64,000 bases of DNA from contig JAMDHS010000001.1 of assembly GCA_029717555.1 (NCBI GenBank), forward strand, positions 496,001 through 560,000, read 5' to 3'. The notes beneath the pieces were generated by a model. The model saw only the letters and a list, made by a program, of their open reading frames with translations, was not told the DNA's origin and searched no databases. This document shows, piece by piece, positions 12,464-23,406 of this stretch; within the stretch, counting starts at the first letter, position 1; every line of letters starts with the position of its first letter. The stretch comes from Peribolospora baueri (lineage: Eukaryota > Basidiomycota > Peribolosporomycetes > Peribolosporales > Peribolosporaceae). The translations under genes and the position numbers were made by a program.

Positions 12464-12492
12464 ACTGACTACTGACTGACTGACTGACTGAA
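12464..12492. repeat. (ACTG)n microsatellite
   Basis: About seven ACTG/GACT units stand in non-coding DNA and are followed by degenerate copies to about 12525. Confidence 0.85.
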
Positions 12493-13096
12493 CTGGGCTG
12501 ACAGGCTGGGCTGACTGGGACGACTAGCTACACTAAACTAACAGACGCACGCCCGTCCCAGTCCCAGAGCTTCCGCTCGCCCAACGAGCCCCCGGAAGCG
12601 GGGACGGCAAGTGGAGCGACGGGCGGCTCGGTCGCGCAAGACGCGCGTGCGTCGAAGCGGACTGAATAATAATGGACGGGGAAAAGCAGGTGGGTGGGGG
12701 TGGGTACGGGATGTGAGTGCAGCGTGTCCGGATGAGATAGGAAGAGAAACAGGGAATGGATGAAGGAGATGGCGAATGAGATGGAGCAGTTGGGGACGGC
12801 CGGGTCTGGCTGATTGGATGGGACGAGATGGACGAGCGAAGGCGAATGGGTTCCTTGGGAAGATGCGACGAGAGGCTGGTCAAAATGGTCAAGGGCAGGA
12901 AACGGAGGGGGGCAACAGGAAGAGGAAGGAAGAAGCGGGTCCGCCCGTCGTCGGCGGCGAGTCGGGCCGGGATAACTGCTGCAGAGGAGGTTGCGGCGGT
13001 GGGCAGGGAACCGTGTCTTTGAGCATCCCATCAGAAAAACAAACGGTGACACATCGGCGGCCCCCAGCTCGTTCGGAATGGTACCTACTTACAAGA

Positions 13097-15160
13097 TCAA
13101 GACGCATCCGCATAGAGCACCAACTTGGATCCGCCAAGCACCCAGGACCTTAGCTGCGCGTCCGACGTGACCCTCACCATGCCCTGGTTGCCGCCCCCGC
13201 CCGCACTCCCCGAGTCGTCGCGGTACCGGAGCGCCTCGACGTCGTCGCCCAAGCGGTCTTTTATTTTGGCCAAGAGGGCGGCGTAAGTGACGTTGGGTGG
13301 GACGCGGATCGCGATCAGGTCATCGTTCTTCCGGTGGAAGATCTTGATCTTGATGAACGGCGGGAGGCCGCCCGCTCCTCCCCCTGCTCCCACGGCGGCG
13401 CCGGCGCCGTTCGCAGCCAAGCCGCCGCCTCCACCTCCACCACCGCCGCCACTGGAACTCCGATAGTCCTGCCCAACGCCGCCCGATGACCGTCGTCCCG
13501 AAGAAGAGCGCGCTCCACTGGTGTAGTGCCCGTTCACGCTCCCGTTCGGCTCCCCCGCCCCGTACTCGTCCTCCTCCGCTCCGCTCCTGTACCCTCCTCC
13601 TCCCGTTCCGGAGGAGGACGGACCGACGGGGGCTTCCTCGGAGTACTTGCTCGTGCCGTTGGCGTCCAGCACCTGCATCTGCTGTTGTTGTTGTTGCTGT
13701 TGCAGCTGCTGCTGCCGCCGTTGTTGTTGTTCTGCCACCTCGGCCTCGACGGCTTCGATGCGAGCCTGAGAGGCATCGCCGGGCGGATGAACGGTACAGT
13801 GATCTCCAGGACGGGGCTCGAAGAAGAGACGGAGGAGTTCGGATCGAAGGATGTAGTCCGGAAGGGCGACGAGGTCCTGTATGTATGTATCCAGGTCGGC
13901 TCTTCGCTCGGCGGTGATGAGATCGTCGACGTGGTCCACGGGCCCGGGCATCAGTGGCAAAATCCTCTCCGGCTCCTCTCCTTCCTGCATCGGCTCCCTT
14001 CCAGCCTCGGCGGGGAAGGCGTCGAGAAGGGCGATCTGGAACTCGTAAAAGTCCTCGTATAGCCTGTAGAGGACGAGGTCGCGGGTCGTTCCCTCGTCTG
14101 GGGGCGGCTCGGAGGAGACGTGGAAGGCCTGGATGCGGAACCAGTAGTCTCCTTGTTCGAAGTGGAACGAGTCGACGGTGGCTCGTTTGACGACACCAAC
14201 GGGTAAAGGTTCGGCAGGCGGAATGCCCGGTGGGAGGTCGGCGGCTCCCACGTTGCCGTTCGTCGGCGGCGGCATGTCGTCCGGCGCCCCTCCGTACGAT
14301 CCGGGTGGTGGCTGCAGTGATAGATGTTGTTGTTGTTGCTGTTCCAGTTGCTGCTGCTGGAAGGGCGAGTTGGCGACGCCAGGACTGGGCTGGCCTTCCG
14401 GCATGCCAAACTCGAACCGGCCGAGGGGAATGGTGTTCTTCTTGTAATCGGCCGTCATCTTCTTCCATTCCTCCACCTTGGGAATCGCCTCGCTCCGGAT
14501 CAGCTCCTCCACGTTGTCCACCGGTCTGCCCGTCGACAAGTCCTGTATCTCGACGAACGACACGGGGATCAAGCCGGGCCCGCCGAGGCGGCCGATGGGC
14601 TTTGCGACGAACCACTCAAAGTTGGACTGGGCGATGACGATGATCGGCTCGCCCGCGCGAGCGTCCAGCTCGTCGGCGCGCTCCGCGTTAAAGTCGTACT
14701 GGACGACGGCATACAGTCCGCCTCCCGGCCTGCCCGGAGCCGGCGTGCCTGTAAGACTGGGTGACCGGAGTGGAGGGGCGGCAACGGCGCCGACCGGGAC
14801 GGGCGGGGCGCCGAAAGAGCCGAGGGGAAGCGGGCTGGGGAGACCGGTACCCTTGACGTTCCTGCCCAGCTCCTCGAAGTGGGCCGCGGGGACGAGGCCC
14901 CTGGCGCCGGTGACGGGGTTGCATGCCTCATACCAGGTGGGATCGGTGCCGGGACGCGGATCGGAGTTGACGTAGAAAAAGTCGCCCTTGACGAAGGAGA
15001 GCTCGTGGGGTGCACGAGCACGGTAGTCCTGGAGGGCGCGGATGACCTTTTTGGGCGGGGCGATGGCCGAGCCGGGCTTGGCCAGCGCCGCGGGCGGCCG
15101 GCTCGACGGGGCGGAGATGCGGTCCTTGTTGAGGGACCTGCGGAAGTCCTTGAGACCCAT
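13097..15160 (-). CDS. BEM1: Cell-polarity scaffold Bem1/Scd2 (SH3-SH3-PX-PB1)
   Basis: Bem1 gathers Cdc42, its exchange factor Cdc24 and PAK kinases at sites of polarised growth. This intronless ORF of 687 residues has the full domain order. SH3-1 is at about 37-100 (ALQDYRARAPHELSFVKGD). SH3-2 is at about 147-208 (AVVQYDFNAERADELDARAG through GLIPVSFVEI). The PX domain is at about 330-450 (YRLYEDFYEFQIALLDAFP). The PB1 domain fills the last 85 residues (IKIFHRKNDDLIAIRVPPN onward), the part that binds Cdc24 in yeast. Two Gln-rich tracts lie between the second SH3 and PX and after PX, and a Gly run precedes PB1. The length is somewhat above the 551 residues of the yeast protein because of these linkers. 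The absence of introns is notable beside intron-rich neighbours. Confidence 0.93.
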   Translation of the reverse strand: MGLKDFRRSLNKDRISAPSSRPPAALAKPGSAIAPPKKVIRALQDYRARAPHELSFVKGDFFYVNSDPRPGTDPTWYEACNPVTGARGLVPAAHFEELGRNVKGTGLPSPLPLGSFGAPPVPVGAVAAPPLRSPSLTGTPAPGRPGGGLYAVVQYDFNAERADELDARAGEPIIVIAQSNFEWFVAKPIGRLGGPGLIPVSFVEIQDLSTGRPVDNVEELIRSEAIPKVEEWKKMTADYKKNTIPLGRFEFGMPEGQPSPGVANSPFQQQQLEQQQQQHLSLQPPPGSYGGAPDDMPPPTNGNVGAADLPPGIPPAEPLPVGVVKRATVDSFHFEQGDYWFRIQAFHVSSEPPPDEGTTRDLVLYRLYEDFYEFQIALLDAFPAEAGREPMQEGEEPERILPLMPGPVDHVDDLITAERRADLDTYIQDLVALPDYILRSELLRLFFEPRPGDHCTVHPPGDASQARIEAVEAEVAEQQQRRQQQLQQQQQQQQMQVLDANGTSKYSEEAPVGPSSSGTGGGGYRSGAEEDEYGAGEPNGSVNGHYTSGARSSSGRRSSGGVGQDYRSSSGGGGGGGGGGLAANGAGAAVGAGGGAGGLPPFIKIKIFHRKNDDLIAIRVPPNVTYAALLAKIKDRLGDDVEALRYRDDSGSAGGGGNQGMVRVTSDAQLRSWVLGGSKLVLYADAS

Positions 15161-15945
15161 GACGAGGGCGAAGGCGACGACGAGGGCGGCGGAGGTGTGT
15201 GCGCAGGAAACGAGGATCTACACGGACTGGGGTGGGGGGGACAAGTAGGTGGTGGGTGGAGGCGAGCGGTCGCGACCGGGACGACGTCGCGAGCGTTTTC
15301 GACGGAGGCAGGCTGGGCGGGTGAGATGGAGGGGGATGGGAGGATGAAGAGCAAGCGGGTGATGGAGACGGGGTTGATGATGAGGGCTAGGGATGGAGGA
15401 TGGCGACGACGACCGGCGACGGCGACGGGCGGCGGACAAGCGGAGGCGGCGATCCCAATTGGGCTCGAGCGGGCCAAGGCCGGCCGGAGTATGTATAAGG
15501 AGAGTAAGTACTCTATGCGTACTCGCCGTACTCGACCGGTCCGACGGTGCGAGGCGGCGACAAGCGGCGTCGAAGCGCGTGAACGTGAACGTGATTGCAG
15601 ATCGAGACCGCGTCGCAGGCGGGACAAAAAAGAGAAGAGCAGAACGTCTTCTGATCGACGCACGGGCCCATCGTGAGGGAAGGACATGGCGAGGCACACA
15701 CAGAGAGAAAGAGAGAAGGACAGCGAAGCTAAGCGAGGAGGAGTAGAGCAAAGCGACAGAAGCAGAACAACGAAACGCGCAGTCCTTCCTCCGTCCACGC
15801 CGTCGTCGAGAACGCCCTTGTAAACGTACAGCGCCGCACGGAAACGACTCGGTCGAGACACCGCGACCTGAACGACGCTGAAACGAGGAGAGAGAGAGGG
15901 GTCGAGTGGAGCAAACAACGCCCGACACGGGTGGGCACTCGCCCT
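15161..15945. other. BEM1 upstream region
   Basis: These 785 bases lie between the BEM1 start and the stop of the reductase gene, both on the minus strand. They must include the BEM1 promoter and the 3' UTR of the reductase. The + strand is G- and A-rich. A TATA-like TATGTATAAGG stands near 15490, but its use is unknown. ORFs here are shadows in biased DNA. Confidence 0.45.
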
Positions 15946-18900
15946 TCAGTGTCCGGCACTGTTCGCATGCCCGTTCGCATGTCCATTCGCACGCCCGTTC
16001 GCATGCTCGTTCGGATGCCCGTTCGCCGCGGCGGCGCCGTCGGAGAGGAAGCCCTTCCTCCTCCAGTAGGCCACCCACTTGCGTGCCTCCTCCGCCGCCA
16101 GCGGCTCCAAGCTGCGCACCGTCGCCGACGCCGCTTGCGTCTTGCTCGTCTCCATTTCGTTCAGCCGCACCGCGCTCTTCTTCGTCCTGTTTTTGTCCTT
16201 GCCCTTGCCCACCTCATCCTCCGCCGCGGGCAGCGCAGCGCGGTAAAAGTCGAGGATGCGCGTCGCCGGCGTCCTCCCTACCTCCTCCTTCTTCCCCTCC
16301 GCCTCCCGCTCCAGCAGCGCAAACCACTGCGCATACGGCACCAACGGCACGCCCACCGTCTCCGCCACGGGCCCGAACACGGCGGACCATTTCGTGGGAC
16401 GCGGGTGGACGAGATGGAACGTGTGCTGCCGCTCGTCCTCCTCCAATGCCTTGGTCGCCGAGCAAACGTCGAGCATGACCGACGCCGCTTTGTTGATGGG
16501 CAGCCATGTGATGTCCTGAATCGGGTTTGGGTCGCGGACGAACGAACGAACACACAAGCGAACAAAAGAGAAGAGTCAGTCTACTCTTCGTCACAGACCC
16601 CGCGGGGCGAGGCGAGGCCACGGACGACGACGAGCGTCAACAGTTCATCTGACCCCAGCCCCCGCTCACCTCGCTCCCTCCAGGCAAGCACCCAAGCGCC
16701 TCAGCCGACTGGACGATCATTGGCACCCAGTCCGTCACCGACCAAGCTCCCGTGACCGACGAACCCGTGAGCTGGCCAATGCGCACGCTCGCCGTCTTGA
16801 GCGCCGTCGAGGCGGACGCCGCTTCGAGCACGCGCTCGGCGACGAACTTGCTCTCCCTGCGGAGGAGGAAGACGAGGGGTGGACAAAAAAAGGGAGAACG
16901 TCCGTCGATCAGAAGCGCACTCGACGACGGCACGGACGGACGATGGCCTGGTGCGAGTGTCGGCCGCGGTCTCTGTCTGTCTCTGACGCTCACCCATACC
17001 CCATGCCGACGGCAACGGCGGCATCGCGGATCGGCTCCTCCGGCGCCGGCCGATCCTCGTCCCAGCTCGACAGCGTGGCGATGGACGAGGCAAAGACGAA
17101 ACGAGGTGGGACGGTCGCGGGCGAGGACAGGGCGAGATCGATGAGGTGACGCACGCCGAGCAGGTTGGGCCGATAGGACGACAGGGAGAGGTTGAAGTCG
17201 AGCCGCCAGGCGTTGTGAATGATGAGCGTCGTCGAACGCGAGACCTGACCCGTCGTCACGCCGTCCTCCGGTCAGCCTACACACGCTTCTGAACAGAGCC
17301 ATCGCCGTCCCCTCGACCGTCCTCGATCGCTCACCTCGGCGTACAAATCGTCGTCCAGCCCGAGCTTCGGCAGCTCCGTCCTGGCCTCCACGAGCGACAC
17401 CTTGTCCCCATCCAGCAGAGCCGCGTCGAGGCCCCTTTCCTCAAACGCCGACGCTTGCCTCTCGCCCAAGCTCCGACCGTGCCCTCCTCGTCGGTTAAGG
17501 GCGTACACCTTGCGCACCGACGGAGAGAGCGCGAGCTGCTCGAGCAGGTGTGAACCGAGGCCTCCCGTGGATCCAGTAAGGACGACCACCTCTCCCTCCC
17601 CTCTTCCGTCGTCACTTTCGCCGTTCGCGCTGACCGTCGCACCAACTCCGGCGCGGTGCGCGGGGAAATCCTTCGTGAGCTCCTCGACCACCTCTTCCAT
17701 CGCCTTCACCCTCGCTGCCGCTTCTTCCGCCGCCGCTCCTCCCGCCACCGTCGTCGTCGTCTTGGAGCTGACGAGGTCCAAGACGGCCGACGAGAGCGAG
17801 GCGATCGTCGGGTTGCGATACACAAAGCTCTGCGTCACGTCTGAAGCAGAAATTTTGCGCGATCGGAGGGCGTTGATGATCATGTTGCGGATGACAGTGG
17901 CTTGGAGGCTGGAAGAAACGAGGGAAGCACGTATCCATCCATCAGTGAAAAAGGGCGTCAACACGCCAGAGATATCTCATCTCTCCTCCTTGCCTAGAGG
18001 AGACGGATGGGCGAGGGCGATCGGCGCGCAGGCGCTCACCTGTCACACCCGGACAAGAACAGGTCGTCGTCCTCGCCGAGGCGGAGCGCGTCCCCGGAAC
18101 GGCCCTTCATCACCCTCCTCACGACCGCCTCGATAAAGCCGCGCGTCCCCTCCTTCGTCCACCGCTCCGGAGGTTCCTCTCTCAGCACGGATGACTCGGC
18201 GACCGCCGCGTACGCCGCCTCGATCTCCGGCGCGTAATCGATGATGGCGAGCTGGCGCTTGACGGTGCGCTTGGGCGTGTATTGGAACGGCCTGGACGGG
18301 TCGGTGACGACGATCATCTACAGAAGGACAGAAAGAGAGAGAAAAGGCAGTTTAAAAAAAGACGGGTCATAAGGGGGGAAGCTCGAACGCGATCCATGCT
18401 GTCGCTCTTCCTTGCCACGCACCTCCTTAAAGATCCTGCTGTGTGTGGGGGCGATCGCATTGGCTTTTTCCACGTCCGGCCTGATTGGAGGGTCAAGACA
18501 GAAGGAGGAGCGAGCGTTAGAGCGTCAAGAGCGAACGGAGGGGGGTTGGGGGGAACGAAGCAAAGGCGGACGGGAAACGGACCAGATGGCGTTCCTGAAC
18601 GCGGCCAAAGCGTCCTCGTCGGAAGGATCGATGTGGTAGCCCTGCTTGGGCTCGATGAGCACGCCATTGTTGAGCCTCCCACGGCCGAACATGCACGCTT
18701 GCGCTACGAGTGGGTTGTCAAGGATGAGGTGCTCTGACCACGACGTCACGGCGGTGGGGCGGAATCGGCGGAGAGAGACGGAGGCAAAGGACGTCACGTC
18801 ACGTCACGTCAGTCGTTCAGCGCTTCTAGTAGCACCTACTGAGATACAAACGGTAGCGTCCACTTACCCATGACCTGCGGCGAGGTCTTCTCTCCCGTGG

Positions 18901-21215
18901 AGAGCGTGATCTGGTCATCGGCGCGGCCTACGACCTTCCACAGCCCGTCGCGCGTCGGGTGTGGGACGCAGAGGTCGCTCGTCGCGTAGGAGCGACCTTC
19001 ATCCGCGTTGAGAACGGCAGGGAGGAAAGTGTCGGCCGCCTGGTGGCATAAGGAGGGATCAGCGCGGGGGGAAGAGCGATGCGGGAGTGGAGGAAAAAAT
19101 GAAAAAGGGAGCCGAGGGGGACGGGTACGACTACGCACCAGAATGCGCAACTCGAAGCTCTCGCTACCATCTTCCTGTGACACCCAACGATGAGATACGT
19201 GTGAAGAAATTCTTCGGGACCAAGTGGGTGGTGGGGGAGGGGTGGAGAGAATTAGCCGCTTATGAGCGCGGCAGAAAGCAAAAAAGCGCGCACGGCGAAA
19301 AAAAAAAAATATAGACGAAAGAGATGCAGAAAAAAAAAAGGAAGGAAGGAAGGAAGGAAGGCAGAGAGACGAACCTAAAGTACTCCCAGTCCATCCCCAT
19401 CGGCTCCCTGGGGGGGAACTCGACGATATTGCCGACCTCGGTGCTTCCGTAGACTTGGAAAATGTTGACGTCGCCCTGGGCCAGGCGGTCTCCGGCCACC
19501 TTGGACAACGGAGCGCCGCCGAACGTCTGTTCTCACCGGTGAAAAGAGGAGGAGGGCAGAGGGCGTTGAGCGCGGACGAGGGTGGGGAAGGGAAGACGAC
19601 GACGAGTGGCAGAGATAACGTACCACGTTGTCCAACTTGGCGAGCACCTCGATGGCCGCAGGGTCCCTGCTCCATTCCTGACCGTACCCGAACGCGAGCC
19701 GGAAATAGCGCTGAGCCGCTCTCCATCCCCATCCCTTGGCGGCCGACGTCTTCTGCCGATTCGCCCACTCACCTCCAAGAAGGCCGGAACGGAGGCGGCC
19801 ATGTTGCACTTAAGCTTGACGTAGCTGTCCAGCGTCCTCTCAGCCGTAGGTATTACGGGAGGATCGGTAGGGGGGAAGAGGCCGGTGGTGATGCCGGAGG
19901 TGATGTTCATGATGAAGCAGAAGACCGTGCCCTGTGTGGAGGAGGCGCGATCGCGCGTCGTGAAGATACGATGGGGGTTCGTCAATGGCCATGTTCGTCG
20001 AACGGAACGGGGCGGATGGCAGCGCGCCGGAAACCTCACCATGGCGTGGAAACCGGGCAAGCTGGAGGTCGGTGAGGGGACGCGAGCGGGAAGGAGGGCA
20101 ACGGCGGTGAGCGTGGGGATCGGGAGCAGCGGCGACAGTGACGAACGGCAGAAAGAGTTTGGAAGTCCGGGGTACGCACGGCATAGCGCCGAAAACGGAC
20201 GAGCAAAGGTCCCTGCTACCATAAACTTGCGTGGATGGGGCGGGGCGGGGCGAGAGACGGCGAGCCGGGGGGGGGGGGGGCAGACGTACCCGACGATCAG
20301 TGACTGTGGACGGACGAGGGAGAGCGGTCGCCACAGCCACAGCGGACGGAGAGACTCACAAGGGAAGCGGGTCCACTGCAAGATGTTTCGCTGGGTGAGG
20401 ACGATGGGCTTGGGGAAGCCGGTCGTGCCTGCAGAGCGGACGAAGAGGGAAGGGGACACGGGTCAAGAAGGCCGACGGTGAGAACTCGCGACGGGCAGGG
20501 ATGCGCAGAGGTAGGAGGGAGGGCACGCACCAGAAGAATGGAGGATGAGAAGCGGAGCGTCCGGACCGGAGGGCTGGTCGATGGCCGGGAGAGGCTCGAA
20601 GGGCTGCGGATGTTCGACTCGCTTGCCGTCAAAGGGGATGTGGGGGTAGACGTCGTGGAAGGCGGGCATGTCGATCTGGACGACGTCGTGGCCGGCCTCG
20701 CGGGCGAGCTTTCCGACCTCGGCGGCCAGGCTGGCGACAGCAGGGACGGTGTTGGAGACGTAGAGGTACTTCGCGCCCGTCTTGCGGAGGAGCTCGACGA
20801 CGGCAGGGGCAGAGTTGCGCGGGGAGATGGGGAAGGAGGTTTGGCCTGCGCGGAAGGTGCCCTGAATGACGGCCTGGTAGACCTGCGTGTTCGAATTGGC
20901 GAGGATGGCGACGGTGCGTCTGCTGCTGGTGCTGGAGGTCTCACCCTCCTCTCGTTCGAAACGAGAGAGGAGGGAGCGCGCGACCCTGTGGGCGGCCTGT
21001 GCGACGTCGCTCCAGGTGAGGACGCGCACGCCGTCGCCGGTGGGGCTGGTGTCGTCTTCGTAGGCGTAGCACGGGTGTTGGGCGCTGTGGACGAGGTGGT
21101 GGTCGAACATCTCCTCTACGGTCGCGGAAAACAGGGGGACGGTGAAGGTGGTGGAGTGTACGGCCTGGGGGGTGGTCATGCCGAACGGCAGGCCGGAAGA
21201 AGAGGAGGACGACAT
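15946..21215 (-). CDS. Adenylate-forming reductase (NRPS-like A-T-R)
   Basis: Such enzymes activate a carboxylic acid as an acyl-AMP, load it on a phosphopantetheine arm and release it by NADPH-dependent reduction to an aldehyde or alcohol. The start is at 21215 (MSSSSSSGLPF). The A domain has the SSG-TTGFPKP core split by an intron near 20440-20535, VYGSTEVGNI for core A5, and SDLCVPHP followed by GRADDQITLSTGEK for A7/A8. The T domain has LFLSGCDSLQATV near 18050-17900; the codon of its attachment Ser is cut by an intron. The reductase domain has the NADP motif LTGSTGGLGSHLLEQL near 17570 and the catalytic YxxxK as YGESK near 16860. About a dozen introns are present. The C-terminus ends in a His/Asn/Gly/Ala repeat. 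Residues for substrate choice were not assigned. There is no neighbouring biosynthetic cluster, so the product is unknown. Confidence 0.88.
15950..16025 (-). repeat. Coding tandem repeat, NGHA units
   Basis: Imperfect 12-base units encode an Asn-Gly-His-Ala pattern at the extreme C-terminus of the reductase, with about six copies including variants such as NEHA and NGRA. The repeat lies after the folded reductase domain and is probably disordered. Confidence 0.75.
19336..19362. repeat. (GGAA)n microsatellite in an intron
   Basis: Five or six GGAA units follow two A runs inside an intron of the reductase gene. Confidence 0.75.
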
Positions 21216-23406
21216 GGTGAAGGTGACCGTAAAGCGGGTAGACGTGGTGAAAAGAGAATAAAAAGTGCTGCGTGGGACAAGGACGGCGGCGGGCGCGTGT
21301 GTCTGTGTCTGTGTGTCTGTCTAAAGAGGCAGCTGCCTGTCTCGTCTAATAATCGCTCGAGCGACGTTGATGGTTCGACTGGCGGCGTCGCGCACATCTA
21401 TATATAAGCACGGACGGACGGACGGGCCACCGGGCGGTGGTGGCCTCGATTGTGAACACGGCGCCGGGAACCGGCGTCCGGCAAGAAGAAGAGGCGGTCC
21501 GGTTGGCAGTGCAACGTACACTTGTGTACGTGTGAGCAGAGGAGCTGAGTCGTTGGCCCATGGCGCTAACTAAGGGACGGTTTACGGTCCCCATCGGATA
21601 TGAAGAACCTACCTTGGTCATGGCGAGATGGTCTGGGCTGGAAATGGGGACCAGAAGCGAGCCGGCGCCGCGCTGGACGAGGCCGTTGGCTGTCCGTCAC
21701 GGAAGGTGGAAGCAAGGACGTAACGACGGACGGACTGACTACACGTCGTGCACAGCAAGGATTGCACAATCTCTACGCTACTCACGAGCGTTCACCCACG
21801 TTCACGACGAGCGCGGATGCACACTGCAGAGCGTAGGTTCTGTCCGTCCGCCGTCCATATCTCTTCTCATCTCTCCATTCGTCCCTCTTTCTCTCTCCGC
21901 CTCTCCATCCTCCCTCCACCCATCGGTCCACCCCCTGCAGTTGGCGCGCGGTGGGGTGCGACAGCGGGGCTGAACGGCGAGCTGTAGTGAGACGGGCAGC
22001 TGAATCGGCGGCAGACGTCGGACGATGCGGTGTGGTAGTAAGGATTCGCCTCGCCCTCGCTCTCGCCGTCGCCCTCGTACTCCGCCGGTGCTGCGGCGAC
22101 GGGCGCCGGCGGCTAAATCGATCAAGGAACGAGCCGCGGCGATATCCCCGATTCATTTATCCAGGTCGCTCCACCGGTGCCGGCTCGCTCGGCGGACGCC
22201 ACGACGCGACCAGCGCTGTGCGCAGCGTCCTACTGCAGTAGGTTGTTCGGACGGCCCAACGGAAATGAGCCAAAGAAAGCACCGCCGCCTCCGAGCTTGG
22301 CCGTGTGCGGGCGCTCGTTCGCTCTACGCACGGAACAGGAACGGACGGAGGGCGGAGGCAGCGTGGCCGTGTCCTGTGCGGAAAAAAAATTCTACGATAG
22401 CATACGTATGTATATGTGTATATATGTATATTTGTCACGCGGGTAGTATACAGGACAACGACGTGCGTAACGCCGTCCTTCGAATTCGAGCCAACCACGA
22501 CGCCCGCCGTCGTCGGTCTCTTCTTCTAGCCGCGGCACCGCTCGCCTGGCAGAGCACCGTGCATGGGGAGGCAGGCAGGCGCACCGCACACCTACACCTA
22601 CACTTACGCCTCGTCCTCCAGCTCGCCCACGGATAAACGGGAAGAAGGAAAAAAAAAAAAAAAAAAAAGGGCGTTGCACACGGTTGCACCCGTCTAGCGC
22701 CCCTCTCGGCTTTTTCTCCCTGCCGCGCGGGTCCTTCCGTGCATGTGACAGAGCATTTGCTTAGACACAGCGGGGCACGCCCAAAGTTCGCCGCCGCCGC
22801 CAACTCGGGTGACTACGGTGGATAGGTCGCGTTAGGGGCGGGACATGAGCGAGGGAGGATACGATACGGCGTGCAGCCACCCATACATGCCCAGGTTGCC
22901 AGCCTACTTCTGGTGCGCAACCCCTCTCGCGCCATCCTCTCTGTCGCCCCCCATCAGCGAACCGTCTCGCTTCTCGCTCGCTTACGCCTAGTCAACTGGA
23001 CACTACGCCGACGCGCCTTCCTCCGAGCCGGACGCACACGCTCTTCGTCGGATGGGCGAGGAGAAGGGAAGGACTGACATTTATTCTGTGAGAGAGAAAA
23101 AGAGAGAGAGGGGGACACATACAAAGGAACCAACAGAACCAAGGGATCCGACCAAATGAAGCCACGTCCACGTCCACGTCCAGGCGACGGCGCCGATGGT
23201 CCACAACGAAAAGAAAAAAAGGATGCCGATAAGAAACGACGCCGAGCACACAATCTCTCCCTCTCCTACAATGCTTCGCGCCTTCGTCGGGGAGTGGGAG
23301 GCGTTTGTGTTTCGCTCCGCGTCTTTTTGTTCCGATTCGCCTTGTCCCGGCAGGCGCGACGCGACGTCTCGTTCAGACGAGATGCCATACCATGCCCATG
23401 CCCGCG
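21216..23406. other. Large intergenic region upstream of the reductase gene
   Basis: This gap of about 2.2 kb lies between the reductase start and the stop of the DUF6533-like gene, both on the minus strand. It contains the reductase promoter, an 18-20 base A run at 22649-22668 and a TATA-rich patch near 22405-22430 (TATGTGTATATATGTATAT). ORFs up to about 200 codons (for example 22025-22636) consist of Arg- and Pro-rich nonsense in GC-biased DNA, and I recognise none of them. Confidence 0.5.
22649..22668. repeat. Poly(A) run
   Basis: A run of about 20 A stands in intergenic DNA. It has no flanking target-site duplication or ORF that would mark a retroposed copy. Confidence 0.7.

Larger units (their letters stand above)
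11691..13096. other. Long purine-rich non-coding stretch
   Basis: This 1.4-kb interval lies between the decayed gene and the BEM1 stop. From about 11980 to 12460 the + strand is dominated by A and G, so the BEM1 transcript side is pyrimidine-rich. GAGT repeats lie at 11838-11863 and ACTG repeats at 12464-12492. No ORF here resembles a protein family. It probably contains the BEM1 3' UTR. Confidence 0.5.

Noticed and set aside
22025-22636. ORF of 203 codons in the large gap upstream of the reductase gene
   Set aside because: It is an Arg/Pro-rich nonsense translation in GC-biased DNA with no family resemblance or splice context.
22649-22668. Poly(A) run as the tail of a retroposed element
   Set aside because: No target-site duplication, reverse-transcriptase ORF or SINE-like body was seen next to it.
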